Notes under the pieces: generated by a model
Told to the model about the DNA's origin: nothing
Database searches by the model: none
The model's input: only the letters and a program-made list of their open reading frames with translations
Shown: positions 8,858-18,123 of the stretch, piece after piece
Layout of the letters: each line of letters begins with the position of its first letter
Numbering within the stretch: the first letter of the stretch is position 1
Assembly: GCF_001375495.1 (NCBI RefSeq)
Contig: NZ_LN831058.1
Span: 1,260,768 to 1,324,767, forward strand
Origin: Flaviflexus massiliensis
GTDB taxonomy: Bacteria > Actinomycetota > Actinomycetes > Actinomycetales > Actinomycetaceae
Length of the DNA: 64,000 bases
Direction of reading: 5' to 3'
Made by a program: the position numbers and the translations under genes

Positions 8858-9951
8858 AAGTACTTGCCGCTGCCGGTGGTACCGCCGGCCACGTCAACCC
8901 GATGCTGGCAACCGCACGGGAACTCACCGAGCGTGGACACGAGGTGCTGGCGATTGGGACGATGGAGGGCCTGGAGGCGGACCTCGTTCCTGCCGCGGGA
9001 CTCGAACTCTATCCGATTGCGAAGATCCCACTCCCGAGAAAGCCCTCCCTGGACCTGGTACGACTGCCGGGACGGATGCGAGCGACGGTGAACGAACTGC
9101 GTGGGCTCATGCGCGCCCGCAGCATTGATGCGGTCATCGGTTTCGGTGGTTACGTGTCGACTCCGGCATACCTGGCTGCGCGACAGGAAAAGATCCCCGT
9201 CATCATCCAGGAACAAAATGCTCGCCCCGGGCTGGCAAACAAGCTCGGGGCCCGCTGGGCTAAGGGTGTTTCCCTGACCTTTGAGACGACCCCGCTCGCC
9301 GCCAAGAACGGCATCACCCGCGTCACGGGACTGCCGTTGAGGAAAGAAATCAGTGACCTCGCGGCCGACTTTCAGGTGCCGGAACGCAGGTGGGAACGCC
9401 GCAATGCCGCAGCAGAACGCTTCGGACTCGACCCCGAAACCCCGATCGTTCTCGTGACCGGCGGTTCTTCGGGTGCACAACGCCTCAACGTTGCCTTCTC
9501 CCAGGCCGCCACCGATATTCGCAAGCACGCTCAGGTCCTCCACATCACCGGGCGCGGCAAGAGTTCCGACGTTGACTCGAGTTCCACGGGTGAGGGATAC
9601 CGGGTTGAGGAATACGTGGGTGACATGGAAGAGGCGTACGCGGTTGCCGACCTCGTTGTGACACGGTCCGGTGCGGGCATGGTCGCCGAACTTGCCGCCC
9701 TCGGAATTCCCGCCGTCGTAGTCCCCCTCGCAATCGGTAATGGCGAGCAGTACCTCAACGCCAAAACCTACATTGATGCTGGCGCCTTCACCCATATCCC
9801 CAACGACGAGTTCACGGCCGACCGGGTCCGATCCGAGATCGTCCCCCTCATCAACCCCACGACGCTCAAAGAACGCCGCGACATCCTGCTCCAGTCCGGG
9901 GTGTCGAACGGCGGCTCTGCCGTCGCCGACCTCGTGGAGGAGTGCGCATGA
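8854..9951 (+). CDS. murG: Lipid II-forming GlcNAc transferase (MurG)
   Basis: Membrane-associated GT-B glycosyltransferase of 365 residues that transfers GlcNAc from UDP-GlcNAc to lipid I. The N-terminal glycine loop reads AAGGTAGHVNPMLA. A second conserved stretch, GFGGYVSTPAYLAA, and the C-terminal donor-binding region with SRSGAGMVAELAALG-like sequence (here TRSGAGMV) and GNGEQ follow. Starts with the ATG of an ATGA overlap with ftsW and ends in an ATGA overlap with murC. Confidence 0.96.
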   Translation: MKVLAAAGGTAGHVNPMLATARELTERGHEVLAIGTMEGLEADLVPAAGLELYPIAKIPLPRKPSLDLVRLPGRMRATVNELRGLMRARSIDAVIGFGGYVSTPAYLAARQEKIPVIIQEQNARPGLANKLGARWAKGVSLTFETTPLAAKNGITRVTGLPLRKEISDLAADFQVPERRWERRNAAAERFGLDPETPIVLVTGGSSGAQRLNVAFSQAATDIRKHAQVLHITGRGKSSDVDSSSTGEGYRVEEYVGDMEEAYAVADLVVTRSGAGMVAELAALGIPAVVVPLAIGNGEQYLNAKTYIDAGAFTHIPNDEFTADRVRSEIVPLINPTTLKERRDILLQSGVSNGGSAVADLVEECA

Positions 9952-11297
9952 AATTCCATCTCATCGGTGCCGGCGGAGTAGGCATGGTTGCCGTTGCCGA
10001 ACTCCTTGCCTCACGCGGACAGACGGTCACCGGATCCGATGCCACCGCCTCCGCTAACACGCAGCGTCTCGAATCCATTGGGGTCACGATCTTCATTGGC
10101 CAGGATGCCGGCAATGTCGACCCTGATGCTGCGGTCGTCATCTCGTCCGCCATTAAGCCAGCAAACCCGGAACTCGCGATTGCTCGCGCCCGCGGGCAAC
10201 GCATCCTCCACCGCTCCGAAGCACTCGCGCTGGCAGCGACAGGACTGGATTTCATTGCGGTGGCCGGAGCCCACGGTAAGACCACAACCTCGGGCATGCT
10301 TGCCGTTGCCCTCACCGAAGCAGGCCTTGACCCGTCCTACGCGGTAGGGTCCACCCTGCCCGGCGGTGCCTCGGGTGCGAAACTTGGTGGCGGGGACGTG
10401 TTCGTTGCCGAAGCGGATGAGTCGGATGGCTCGTTCCTCAACTACACTCCCGCGGTTGCTATCGTGACAAACATCGAACCGGACCACCTCGACCACTACG
10501 GCACCGAGGAAGCATTCCAGCAGGCCTTCGTTGACTTTGCGGCCTGCCGCGTGCGCGGCGGTCTCCTCATCGGGTGCGGTGATGACGAGGGGGCGGCGGC
10601 ACTCCTGCAGGCGGCAGAAGGGCGGCGCTGGTCCTATGGGACCGGTAACCAGGTTCCTGGAACCGATGCCCATATCAAGATCACAATCACAGGTCCTGGC
10701 ACTGCCACGCTGACCTTCCAACCCAACCGCGGACCCCACGCTAGCGCCACGGTGCGCCTCGCGGTCCCGGGTGATCACATGCTGCTTAATGCGGCCTCGG
10801 CATGGGCGACGGGGATTGAGCTCGGTGTCGACCCGGAGACCATGGCTCGCGCCCTTGGGACATTTCGGGGAACAGGACGGCGCTTCGAGAAGCGCGGCAC
10901 GAAGAACAGCATCGATGTCTACGACGACTACGCACACCACCCCACCGAGGTGGAGGCAACGATCCGAGCAACGGCTCAGCAGTCCGAGGGACGGATTCTT
11001 GTTGTCTTCCAGCCCCACCTCTACTCCCGAACCCAAAACTTTGCTCGCGAATTCGCGAAGGCACTGGACCTGGCCGACGATGTGATCGTGACCGGGGTGT
11101 ACGGTGCGCGAGAAGAACCGGTCGAGGGAGTCGACGGGTTCCTCATTACCGATCAGATGGTGCGCGGGGAATTTGTGGAGGACATGCACGAGGCGGCACG
11201 CGTCATTGCCAGCCGAGCCCAGCCCGGGGACCTGATCGTCACCATGGGTGCCGGTAGCGTCACCAAGCTCGGTCCCGAGATCCTGGACCTGCTGTGA
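9948..11297 (+). CDS. murC: UDP-MurNAc:L-alanine ligase (MurC)
   Basis: First Mur ligase of the pathway, 449 residues, adding L-Ala to UDP-MurNAc. It shows the N-terminal GAGGVGM nucleotide fold, the ATP loop AGAHGKTTTSGM, an EADESDGSF stretch and a DDYAHHPTE motif, all diagnostic of MurC. The ATG at 9948 sits in an ATGA overlap with murG; a GTG six bases upstream is also in frame but less favourable. The stop overlaps the ftsQ GTG. Confidence 0.96.
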   Translation: MKFHLIGAGGVGMVAVAELLASRGQTVTGSDATASANTQRLESIGVTIFIGQDAGNVDPDAAVVISSAIKPANPELAIARARGQRILHRSEALALAATGLDFIAVAGAHGKTTTSGMLAVALTEAGLDPSYAVGSTLPGGASGAKLGGGDVFVAEADESDGSFLNYTPAVAIVTNIEPDHLDHYGTEEAFQQAFVDFAACRVRGGLLIGCGDDEGAAALLQAAEGRRWSYGTGNQVPGTDAHIKITITGPGTATLTFQPNRGPHASATVRLAVPGDHMLLNAASAWATGIELGVDPETMARALGTFRGTGRRFEKRGTKNSIDVYDDYAHHPTEVEATIRATAQQSEGRILVVFQPHLYSRTQNFAREFAKALDLADDVIVTGVYGAREEPVEGVDGFLITDQMVRGEFVEDMHEAARVIASRAQPGDLIVTMGAGSVTKLGPEILDLL

Positions 11298-12454
11298 GAC
11301 CACCCAAGCAGCCCCGCAGGATCCAAACGGACCCAGCACGGGACCGCCAGATCCCGCCCCCGGAAACCGACACCGCGCGCGAGAGAGACGGTCGGGCCGG
11401 GCATGAAGGCGAACGCACATCCAAGCGGAAGACCGAGTCCGAGCGTGAGTCATCGGTCGACCGGGCGGTACGGAAAACAAAGACGCCCGCCTCGGGTAAA
11501 CCATTGATGCCCCGCACCGCCGGCAAGCTCGCTTCCGAGCGGGTATCTGCCACAAAGCCGGTGATGACAGGCTTCCCGGGACGGAAGCGGTCCGAGAAGG
11601 ATACCGCCGAAGAAAGTGCGCAGGCATGGACAAGCGGGGGAGCGAAGCAGAAGAGGGGCCTGAGGCGAAAGACCGGCACGGTTCCCGAACTGCCCATCCC
11701 GGAGAACCGCAAGAAGTCCTCCGACCCGTACGTGCTGACAGACAAGATCGAGAAGAAGAGACAGGCACGACGGAAGCAGCTGCTTCTCCGCATGGCCGGC
11801 CTTCTCGCAGCTATCGGCCTGGTTGCTGGCGCGATCTGGCTCCTGTTCTTCTCCTCCTTCTTTGTTGTGAAGGAAGACAAGATCGAGCTCACGATTGACG
11901 ACCCCGCGGGCGTTGTCAACGAGGAGCAGGTCAGGGAGATTGCGCGCACCGCGACCGGGACTCCGGTGCTCCGATTGTCCGCAGCCGAGATCGAAGGGCA
12001 GCTGGAAGAGAATCCGGCCGTTCTTGATGCCTCCGTCAGTTCCTCGTTCCCGAACGGGATGACCGTGGACATTACGGCACGCGAACCCGTGGCCTGCGTT
12101 GGCGACGAAGGATCGTGCGTGGGAATCTCGGAAGATGCTGTGCAGTTGGAGATCTCCGATGAGGTGAGGGCGAGCCTACCGAGGTTGACGATGGACCTGG
12201 ATGGTGACCACGCCAAGGCTCAACTCACCGGGCTCCTCGATGCGGTGGCAACCATGCCAGAAGATGTCCGCGGGCGTGTCCAAACAGCCACCATCTCCTC
12301 GTCGGGGCTCATCGAATTCCAGCTCGATTCCGGTGTTATCAAGTGGGGTCCCTCGGAGGAGAACGAGAAGAAGGCGCGAATTATCGCGGTTCTGCTCGAT
12401 CAACCCGCCGGCACCTACGATGTGACATTGCCGGATGCCCCCGTCACGTATTAG
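11294..12454 (+). CDS. ftsQ: Division protein FtsQ with long charged N-terminus
   Basis: Single-pass divisome protein of 386 residues. A highly charged, low-complexity cytoplasmic region fills about the first 160 residues. One membrane segment (about 167-187) follows, then a POTRA-like segment and the FtsQ domain. FtsQ links FtsL/FtsB and regulates septal synthesis. The membrane and extracytoplasmic parts fit the family; the N-terminal extension is longer than in model FtsQ proteins, and long variable extensions are common in actinobacteria. Starts at the GTG of a GTGA overlap with murC. A 115-base gap separates it from ftsZ. Confidence 0.9.
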   Translation: MRPPKQPRRIQTDPARDRQIPPPETDTARERDGRAGHEGERTSKRKTESERESSVDRAVRKTKTPASGKPLMPRTAGKLASERVSATKPVMTGFPGRKRSEKDTAEESAQAWTSGGAKQKRGLRRKTGTVPELPIPENRKKSSDPYVLTDKIEKKRQARRKQLLLRMAGLLAAIGLVAGAIWLLFFSSFFVVKEDKIELTIDDPAGVVNEEQVREIARTATGTPVLRLSAAEIEGQLEENPAVLDASVSSSFPNGMTVDITAREPVACVGDEGSCVGISEDAVQLEISDEVRASLPRLTMDLDGDHAKAQLTGLLDAVATMPEDVRGRVQTATISSSGLIEFQLDSGVIKWGPSEENEKKARIIAVLLDQPAGTYDVTLPDAPVTY

Positions 12455-12569
12455 ACGACTTTGCCGATTGGGCGCGTCGGTAGTTGAACGAGGCCCCGAA
12501 GGTCCGTAACTTATGCGCGAGGTTGGAGCCAAGAAACCTCAACCATAACTTGAGGTCCCCGGAGGAAAT

Positions 12570-13760
12570 ATGTCAACAATCAACAATGCAGCAAACATCA
12601 AGGTCATTGGCGTTGGTGGTGCAGGAGTCAACGCCGTCGATCGTATGATCCAAGATGGTGTTGCCGGGGTTGAATTCATTGCCGTCAACACGGATGGCCA
12701 GTCCCTCGTCAAGTCCGAGGCGGAGACAAAACTCGACATTGGCCGCTCCGTCTCGAACGGCCTCGGCGCGGGCGCCGACCCCGCAATTGGACGCAAGTCC
12801 GCCGAAGAAAACATCGACATCATTCGCGCTGCACTCGAGGGCGCAGACATGGTGTTTGTGACCGCGGGTGAAGGTGGCGGAACCGGAACCGGTGCCGCCC
12901 CAATCGTGGCGAACGTTGCCCGTGAACTGGGTGCACTCACCGTTGGTGTCGTGACCCGCCCGTTCGAATTCGAAGGCCGTCAGCGTGCCTCGAAGGCAGC
13001 CGAAGGCATCAAGGAGCTGCGTAGCTCGGTCGATACCCTCATCGTCATCCCCAACGATCGTCTCCTTGAGATCGCGGAATCCGAGCCCTCGATCATCGAG
13101 GCCTACCACATGGCTGACGAAGTGCTCCGCTCCGGCGTCAAGGGAATCTCCGACCTCATCACGATCCCCGGCCTCGTCAACCTCGACTTCGCGGACGTGA
13201 AGGCGGTCATGAAGGATGCAGGAACAGCCATCATGGGTATCGGCTCCGCATCCGGCGAGGACCGGGCCATGAGGGCAACCGAGAACGCGATCTCCTCCCC
13301 GCTCCTCGAGGCCCGCATCGACGGTGCTCACGGCGTGCTCCTTTCCTTCCAGGCTGGAACCGATTTCACGATGCGCGAGCTGGCAAGCGCCTCCCAGCTC
13401 GTCCAGGAATCGGTCGACCCGAACGCGAACATCATCGTTGGCCAGATCATCGAGGAATCCCTCGGCGACGTCGTCAACGTGACGGTCATTGCCGCGGGCT
13501 TCGACGAGGCCGAGGACCACATCCTCGAGGGCCGTATCCCCGGAGCAGTCTCCCAGACGAAGCCGCAGGCCTTCCCCACCAGCCCCGAGGTTGCTCCCGT
13601 GCAGGAATCCGAGTCCGCGACCGAGGCTGAGCCCGGTCACCTCGTGACCCCCTCTGCACCGGTCGCGCCCCAGCAGCCTCAGCAGCGCCCACGCGTTGTT
13701 GAGGAAGAGCGCGGTCGTTCTGATCTCGACATTCCGTCTTTCCTCTTCAACGAGGACTAA
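12570..13760 (+). CDS. ftsZ: Tubulin-like division GTPase (FtsZ)
   Basis: GTPase of 396 residues that polymerises into the Z-ring at mid-cell. It has the tubulin signature GGGTGTG (near residue 105), the catalytic T7 loop NLDFADVK, a variable Pro/Gln/Glu-rich linker (about 325-380) and a conserved C-terminal tail DIPSFLF that binds FtsZ partners, SepF being one in actinobacteria. A clear GGAGGA ribosome site lies five bases before the ATG. The gap upstream lets it have its own promoter, but none is obvious by eye. Confidence 0.97.
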   Translation: MSTINNAANIKVIGVGGAGVNAVDRMIQDGVAGVEFIAVNTDGQSLVKSEAETKLDIGRSVSNGLGAGADPAIGRKSAEENIDIIRAALEGADMVFVTAGEGGGTGTGAAPIVANVARELGALTVGVVTRPFEFEGRQRASKAAEGIKELRSSVDTLIVIPNDRLLEIAESEPSIIEAYHMADEVLRSGVKGISDLITIPGLVNLDFADVKAVMKDAGTAIMGIGSASGEDRAMRATENAISSPLLEARIDGAHGVLLSFQAGTDFTMRELASASQLVQESVDPNANIIVGQIIEESLGDVVNVTVIAAGFDEAEDHILEGRIPGAVSQTKPQAFPTSPEVAPVQESESATEAEPGHLVTPSAPVAPQQPQQRPRVVEEERGRSDLDIPSFLFNED

Positions 13761-13786
13761 TCATTTACCGGGTTGATCTGCCGGGG

Positions 13787-14452
13787 GTGTTCGCAGGCTT
13801 CACGATGAGGGAAGCAGGAACATCCCCGGACTCGTATGCCGGGAACCTCGGTTACCACGTGGGAGACGATCCTGACAACGTTGACCTGTGGCGCGGCCGC
13901 CTCCAAGACGAGACTGGTCCGCTGTCGTGGATGAGCCAGGTGCACGGCACCACGCTTGTTGATGCTGCACCGCACGTGCAGGAAGCCGATGGCTTGCTGC
14001 TGGGGCCCGGTCAGGGCGGGGCGGTCATGGTGGCAGACTGCGTGCCACTCCTGCTCCTTGGTACGGGGCCCGTCACCCGCGGCGCAGTTGTGCATGTGGG
14101 ACGGAAAGGACTCCTCGGTGGTATAGCCACCAAGGCGGTTCACGCTCTCAGGTCGGCTGGTGCAACGGATGTCCGCGCTGTCATTGGACCCTCGATTTGC
14201 GGAAGCTGCTATGAGGTGGGGGAGGAGGTGGCGGCGGAAGCCGAGAAGGATTTACCTGGTTCTGCGAGCACCACCTCCTGGGGAACACCGAGCATCGACA
14301 TCCCCGGCACACTCGTGAGGCTCCTGGAAGCCGAAGGAGTGGATGTTGATCTGGTCGAGGCGTGCACGATGGAGGATGAGCGATTCTTCTCGCACCGCCG
14401 TCAAAAGGGCCGCGCTGGGCGGTTTGCGGGGGTTCTGGTTCTGCCGGGTTGA
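13787..14452 (+). CDS. pgeF: PgeF/YfiH-family laccase-domain protein
   Basis: 221-residue member of the YfiH/PgeF (formerly polyphenol oxidase) family, associated with correcting mis-built peptidoglycan precursors and with purine nucleoside cleavage in characterised members. The expected metal ligands are present: His in VHGTT, Cys in ADCVPLLL and His in VVHVGRKG. The usual HAGWRG signature has become HVGRKG, losing the Trp. Other family marks are GPSICGSCYEVG and FFSHRRQKG. The GTG start at 13787 follows a G-rich stretch, 26 bases after ftsZ; no better in-frame start lies between them. Location between ftsZ and sepF is common in actinobacteria. Confidence 0.85.
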   Translation: MFAGFTMREAGTSPDSYAGNLGYHVGDDPDNVDLWRGRLQDETGPLSWMSQVHGTTLVDAAPHVQEADGLLLGPGQGGAVMVADCVPLLLLGTGPVTRGAVVHVGRKGLLGGIATKAVHALRSAGATDVRAVIGPSICGSCYEVGEEVAAEAEKDLPGSASTTSWGTPSIDIPGTLVRLLEAEGVDVDLVEACTMEDERFFSHRRQKGRAGRFAGVLVLPG

Positions 14453-14536
14453 CGACACTCCGCGGGACCTAGCACCGAAGAATGACCGACTGAATTACCG
14501 TAATCATGGCATGCTACTAACGGAAGGGGGAGCGCC

Positions 14537-14947
14537 GTGGGAATGTTTGAGCGCTTCATGGAGAAAGCACCGGCCATCGACGAAAACGAAGAGTACTTCG
14601 ACGACGGCTACGAAGAGTATTCCGACTACGAGGAAGAGACTCCAGTGAGTAGCATCAGGCCCGTGGCGGCCCACGAAGAAGTGTCGCGTATCGCGACCTG
14701 CCGTCCGAAGACGTTCCAGGACATCGCGGTTTTCGCTGACGAGTTCCGCAAGAACCTCCCCGTCATCCTCAACCTTGCTGACGCGGACGATCACGCACGC
14801 CAGCGCATTGCCGATTTCGCACTCGGAGTCTGCTACGGCCGTGGTGGCAACCTCAACAAGATTTCAGAAGATGTCCTGCTCATGACCCCCCACTCGGTCC
14901 GCATGGATGAGTACCCTTCCGATGGGAATAACCGACTCGGTCATTAA
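14537..14947 (+). CDS. sepF: Cell division protein SepF
   Basis: 136 residues. A short N-terminal amphipathic segment for membrane binding is followed by an acidic Asp/Glu/Tyr-rich linker (about residues 15-45) and the SepF beta-sandwich core (about 55-130). In actinobacteria SepF anchors FtsZ to the membrane, and it is an essential early division protein where tested. The GTG start at 14537 lies six bases after a GGAAGGGGGA ribosome site. The stop overlaps the next ATG by one base. Confidence 0.93.
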   Translation: MGMFERFMEKAPAIDENEEYFDDGYEEYSDYEEETPVSSIRPVAAHEEVSRIATCRPKTFQDIAVFADEFRKNLPVILNLADADDHARQRIADFALGVCYGRGGNLNKISEDVLLMTPHSVRMDEYPSDGNNRLGH

Positions 14948-15243
14948 TGGCTCTTCTACTCCAAATCCTGTGGTGGGGGCTCTGGCTTTACACCCTGATC
15001 CTGTTCGCCCGGGTCGTCATTGACCTGGTGACCGTACTGTCTCGTGACTGGCGCCCCACCGGCGTGCTGCTAGTCGTCTCGAACTTGGTGTACGGGCTGA
15101 CAGATCCTCCGCTCCGATTCTTGGGACGGTACGTTCCGCCCCTCAGGCTGGGTGCCGTGGCGCTCGATATGGGATTCCTGATCCTATTTTTCGGTGTCTC
15201 GCTCGCCCAGTGGATCATCCAAAGAATCCTTATTGCACTGTAG
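14947..15243 (+). CDS. YggT-family membrane protein
   Basis: 98-residue protein with two long hydrophobic segments (about residues 1-27 and 70-97) separated by a loop that contains the TDPPLRFLGRYVPPLRLG stretch typical of the YggT family. It sits in its usual place between sepF and divIVA. The molecular role is unsettled; osmotic and division roles have been suggested for relatives. The ATG overlaps the sepF stop as TAATG. Confidence 0.9.
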   Translation: MALLLQILWWGLWLYTLILFARVVIDLVTVLSRDWRPTGVLLVVSNLVYGLTDPPLRFLGRYVPPLRLGAVALDMGFLILFFGVSLAQWIIQRILIAL

Positions 15244-15319
15244 ACCGCAATTATCTTGACAATCCTGGTGTAGTGTTGAGAACGATCAAGCACTACCCGA
15301 ACTACCAAGAGGTGAAGAC

Positions 15320-15892
15320 ATGGCGCTGCTCACTGAAGACGATGTCGTAAACAAGACATTCACCGAGTCCCGTTACCGTGAAGAGGGATACAACCAGGAC
15401 GAGGTTGATGACTTCCTCGACGAGGTTGCAGAAACGATCAAGCAGTTGACGGAAGAGCGTGACAGCCTCCGTGAAGAGCTTGCTCAGTCCAAGGCACGCG
15501 TTGGGGAACTCGAAGCCAGCGGCGGGCAGACCCAGCAGGTAGCGGCAGCGACGCAACCTCAGACCACGAACGAGACCGGCGACCTTGCCGGCCCCGCAGC
15601 GGGCGTCCTCGCACTCGCACAGCAGTTGCACGACAAGTACGTCAACGAGGGCCGCGAAGAAAGCGAACGCATCCTCGCGGAAGCGAACACCGAGTCGGCT
15701 CGCATCATCAAGGAAGGTGAGGACCAGTACAACCGGACCCTCACCCAGCTCGAGCAGGAACGCGGTCTCCTGGAGCGCAAGATTTCCGAGCTTCGTGACT
15801 TCGAGCGCGACTACCGTTCACGCCTCAAGTCCTACCTCGAGTCCCTCCTGTCCAATGTTGAGTCGGGTAACACCGGCGCGGGCAGCATCTAA
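15320..15892 (+). CDS. divIVA: Polar growth and septum protein DivIVA/Wag31
   Basis: 190-residue coiled-coil protein. The N-terminal membrane-binding domain has the signature LTEDDVVNKTF...GYNQDEVDDFLDEV, followed by a first coiled coil (about 30-60), a Gln/Thr/Ala-rich linker (about 62-85) and a second long coiled coil to the end. In actinobacteria this protein marks poles and septa and recruits the wall-synthesis machinery. An AGAGGTGA ribosome site precedes the ATG. A TTGACA hexamer lies at 15256-15261 in the 76-base gap, but no convincing -10 sits at the right distance, so a private promoter is only a possibility. Confidence 0.93.
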   Translation: MALLTEDDVVNKTFTESRYREEGYNQDEVDDFLDEVAETIKQLTEERDSLREELAQSKARVGELEASGGQTQQVAAATQPQTTNETGDLAGPAAGVLALAQQLHDKYVNEGREESERILAEANTESARIIKEGEDQYNRTLTQLEQERGLLERKISELRDFERDYRSRLKSYLESLLSNVESGNTGAGSI

Positions 15893-15903
15893 GAGACATG
15901 AGT

Positions 15904-15931
15904 TCGATGGCGGCCTACGGGCCGCCATCGA
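15904..15931 (+). terminator. 12-bp hairpin with UACG tetraloop before lspA
   Basis: Positions 15904-15915 pair perfectly with 15920-15931 around the loop TACG. A C-G pair closes the loop, which is the exceptionally stable C(UACG)G type. No run of T follows. It begins 12 bases after the divIVA stop and ends six bases before the lspA ATG, so it could be a factor-dependent terminator, an mRNA stabiliser or a translational block on lspA. Confidence 0.55.
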
Positions 15932-15937
15932 TGTGTT

Positions 15938-16441
15938 ATGTACCGACTTGCTCTCCCCATCACCCTGGCCGTTATTCTCATGGACCAGGGGACAAAGTTC
16001 TGGGCCGAACAGGCCCTCGCCGACGGTCAACGCATCCCCGTGATTGGGGATTTCCTCAGCTTCGTCCTGGTCTACAATCCGGGTGCCGCCTTCTCGTTCG
16101 GGACCGGTAACACGTGGCTGTTCACAATCTTCTCAATCGTCGTCATCTCCGCGATCTCCTACGTCCTGAAAGAGTGCCGGTCACGAGCCTGGGGCATTAC
16201 CCTCGCCGTGATCCTCGGCGGCGCAGCAGGGAACTTTATTGACCGTATTTTCCGTGACCCGTCGGTCGGGCAGGGACACGTCGTTGACTTCATCAACTAC
16301 AACGGATGGTTTGTTGGGAACATTGCCGATATCGCCCTCGTCCTCGGCGTGGTTGCACTCATTATTATTGAACTGCGAGGCATCCCTTTCGGGGGAGTGG
16401 AACAGCGGGCGGAGGACGAGCCAGAAAACGTAGAGGAGTGA
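15938..16441 (+). CDS. lspA: Lipoprotein signal peptidase (signal peptidase II)
   Basis: 167-residue aspartic protease with four membrane segments that removes signal peptides from diacylglyceryl-prolipoproteins. Family motifs are visible: [20 protein letters not shown] carrying the first catalytic Asp, and GHVVDFINY carrying the second. The ATG at 15938 is the first start after an in-frame stop at 15899. No Shine-Dalgarno sequence is visible, because the space is filled by the hairpin at 15904-15931. A likely client is the ZnuA lipoprotein encoded later in this window. Confidence 0.93.
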   Translation: MYRLALPITLAVILMDQGTKFWAEQALADGQRIPVIGDFLSFVLVYNPGAAFSFGTGNTWLFTIFSIVVISAISYVLKECRSRAWGITLAVILGGAAGNFIDRIFRDPSVGQGHVVDFINYNGWFVGNIADIALVLGVVALIIIELRGIPFGGVEQRAEDEPENVEE

Positions 16442-16446
16442 GGGCG

Positions 16447-17376
16447 ATGAGCGAGTTGCGCAGATACTTCGTACCGGAAGGACTGGCTGGCGAACGAGCG
16501 GATGTTGGGGTCGCTCGCCTGACGGGACTCACCCGGTCTAAGGCAGGTGACCTGATCGACGAGGAGAAGGTCAGAATTGGCGGCCTCCCCGTGCAACGCT
16601 CCCGCAGACTCCTCGACGGTGAAGGTATCGAAGTCGAGATCCCGGCACCCGAACCGGCTGAGCCCGTCGAAACCCCGGTGGACATGGATGTCGTCTTTCA
16701 AGATGACGACATCATCGTCATCGACAAACCCGCAGGGGTCGCAGCCCACCCGTCGGTCGGATGGGAGGGACCGAACGTGGTCGGTGCGCTCCGTGCGGCA
16801 GGGGTCAAGATTTCCTCCTATGGTCCATCCGAACGCAAGGGGATCGTGCACCGCTTGGACGTGGGTACTTCGGGGCTCATGGTGGTCGCAAAGTCTGAAC
16901 AGGCCTACACGGTTCTGAAGAGAGCTTTCAAGGAACGCACAGTCTCGAAGATCTACCACGTTCTCGTCCAAGGTCATCCCTTCCCCGCGAAGGGCACGAT
17001 CGATGCGCCAATTGCCCGGGACACTCGGCATTCGTGGAAGATGGGAGTGGTGGCCGGAGGCCGAGCCTCGATCACCCACTACGACACGATTGAAACCCTC
17101 GGGGGAGCAAGCCTGCTCAAAGTGGACCTAGAAACCGGGCGCACGCACCAGATCAGGGTGCACATGTCCGCGGTCCATCACCCCGCCATCGGCGACCCCC
17201 TCTACGGTTCCGACCCGACCCTGTCTGCGAAACTCAATCTCGACCGCCAATGGTTGCACGCAACCGAGCTGTCGTTCGCCCATCCCCGCACGGGTGATGG
17301 GGTGACTTTCCATTCTGACTATCCTGCCGACCTGCAGTACGCACTGGATCGGATGAGGGAGGGTGACCTGTGGTAA
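16447..17376 (+). CDS. RluD-family 23S rRNA pseudouridine synthase
   Basis: About 309 residues. An N-terminal S4 RNA-binding domain (about 15-75) is followed by the RluA/RluD catalytic domain, with the active-site loop [11 protein letters not shown] carrying the catalytic Asp and a later [10 protein letters not shown] motif. Enzymes of this group isomerise uridines in 23S rRNA. RluD is the best guess, from the S4 domain and the lspA neighbourhood seen in many bacteria. I prefer the ATG at 16447, nine bases after GAGGAG, over the GTG at 16438, which lies on top of the ribosome site. Confidence 0.88.
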   Translation: MSELRRYFVPEGLAGERADVGVARLTGLTRSKAGDLIDEEKVRIGGLPVQRSRRLLDGEGIEVEIPAPEPAEPVETPVDMDVVFQDDDIIVIDKPAGVAAHPSVGWEGPNVVGALRAAGVKISSYGPSERKGIVHRLDVGTSGLMVVAKSEQAYTVLKRAFKERTVSKIYHVLVQGHPFPAKGTIDAPIARDTRHSWKMGVVAGGRASITHYDTIETLGGASLLKVDLETGRTHQIRVHMSAVHHPAIGDPLYGSDPTLSAKLNLDRQWLHATELSFAHPRTGDGVTFHSDYPADLQYALDRMREGDLW

Positions 17377-17831
17377 TCACCAGAATTGAAACGAGCGAGG
17401 ATCTAGAGGGTGCCTTCGCGGTCCGTAAGGCAGTCTTCGTGGACGAACAGCACGTGCCCGTGGAGGAGGAACTCGACGATCTTGACCACGCAGCCACGAC
17501 CGTTCACGTACTCGCGAAGGACGATGAAGGGCCGTGCGCAACGGGCAGAATCCTCCTCGACGGTCCAGGTCAGGTTCATCTCGGCCGGATCTGCATTCTC
17601 CCGCGCGTCCGAGGCACCGGTCTAGGCCGGAAGCTCATGGCGGAGCTGGAAAGCATCGCGTACGCGGAATATTGCAGCGATGGCAGGCTTGTTATTGCAC
17701 TCTCTGCCCAGGACCAGGCTCAGGGCTTCTACAGTGCTCTTGGATACGACTATGTCGATGATCGGGAGTATCTCGATGCTGAAATCTGGCATCGAGATAT
17801 GAGCAAGACCGTGACTGGAGTGTCCGACTAG
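17370..17831 (+). CDS. GNAT acetyltransferase, ElaA-like
   Basis: 153-residue GCN5-related N-acetyltransferase. The N-terminal part [13 protein letters not shown] and the following acidic ELDDLD resemble the ElaA subgroup. The acetyl-CoA loop is [18 protein letters not shown] (about residues 71-88). The substrate is unknown. The GTG start overlaps the preceding gene by seven bases, so it is probably the last gene of the lspA segment of the cluster. Confidence 0.82.
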   Translation: MVITRIETSEDLEGAFAVRKAVFVDEQHVPVEEELDDLDHAATTVHVLAKDDEGPCATGRILLDGPGQVHLGRICILPRVRGTGLGRKLMAELESIAYAEYCSDGRLVIALSAQDQAQGFYSALGYDYVDDREYLDAEIWHRDMSKTVTGVSD

Positions 17832-18110
17832 AAGTCACGGGTCTGCAGGTTAAGAGGTAGAGAGTGGCCGGCCCACGAAGTACCGAGGTTGAGACCTGGG
17901 AACCTGATGGTCGTTGATCGCCTCAGTTGTCGTGACCAGTATGGGCACGTGAACCAAGTAGCATTCGGAAGACCAAGCGGGTGCGGGAGAGTCTGAAGAA
18001 TTAACGCTTGCTACGGCGACGCGCCGGGGACTCCCCGATGAAACGGCGTGGCCATGAGCCGATCGGGTCACAACGGTCTTTTCTGGTCTGTTATCTGCCT
18101 GCCGGGAACC

Positions 18111-18116
18111 TAAACT
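18111..18116 (+). promoter_or_regulatory. Candidate -10 hexamer for leaderless dnaE
   Basis: TAAACT fits the TANNNT pattern of actinobacterial -10 elements and lies seven bases before the ATG at 18124, which would place the transcript start at the start codon. No Shine-Dalgarno sequence precedes the gene. No good -35 hexamer is visible. Confidence 0.4.
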
Positions 18117-18123
18117 GGTGAGT

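Noticed and set aside
18025-18037. CGGGGA-C-TCCCCG as a hairpin terminator before dnaE
   Set aside because: A one-base loop cannot form a hairpin and no T-tract follows; at most it is a protein-binding palindrome.
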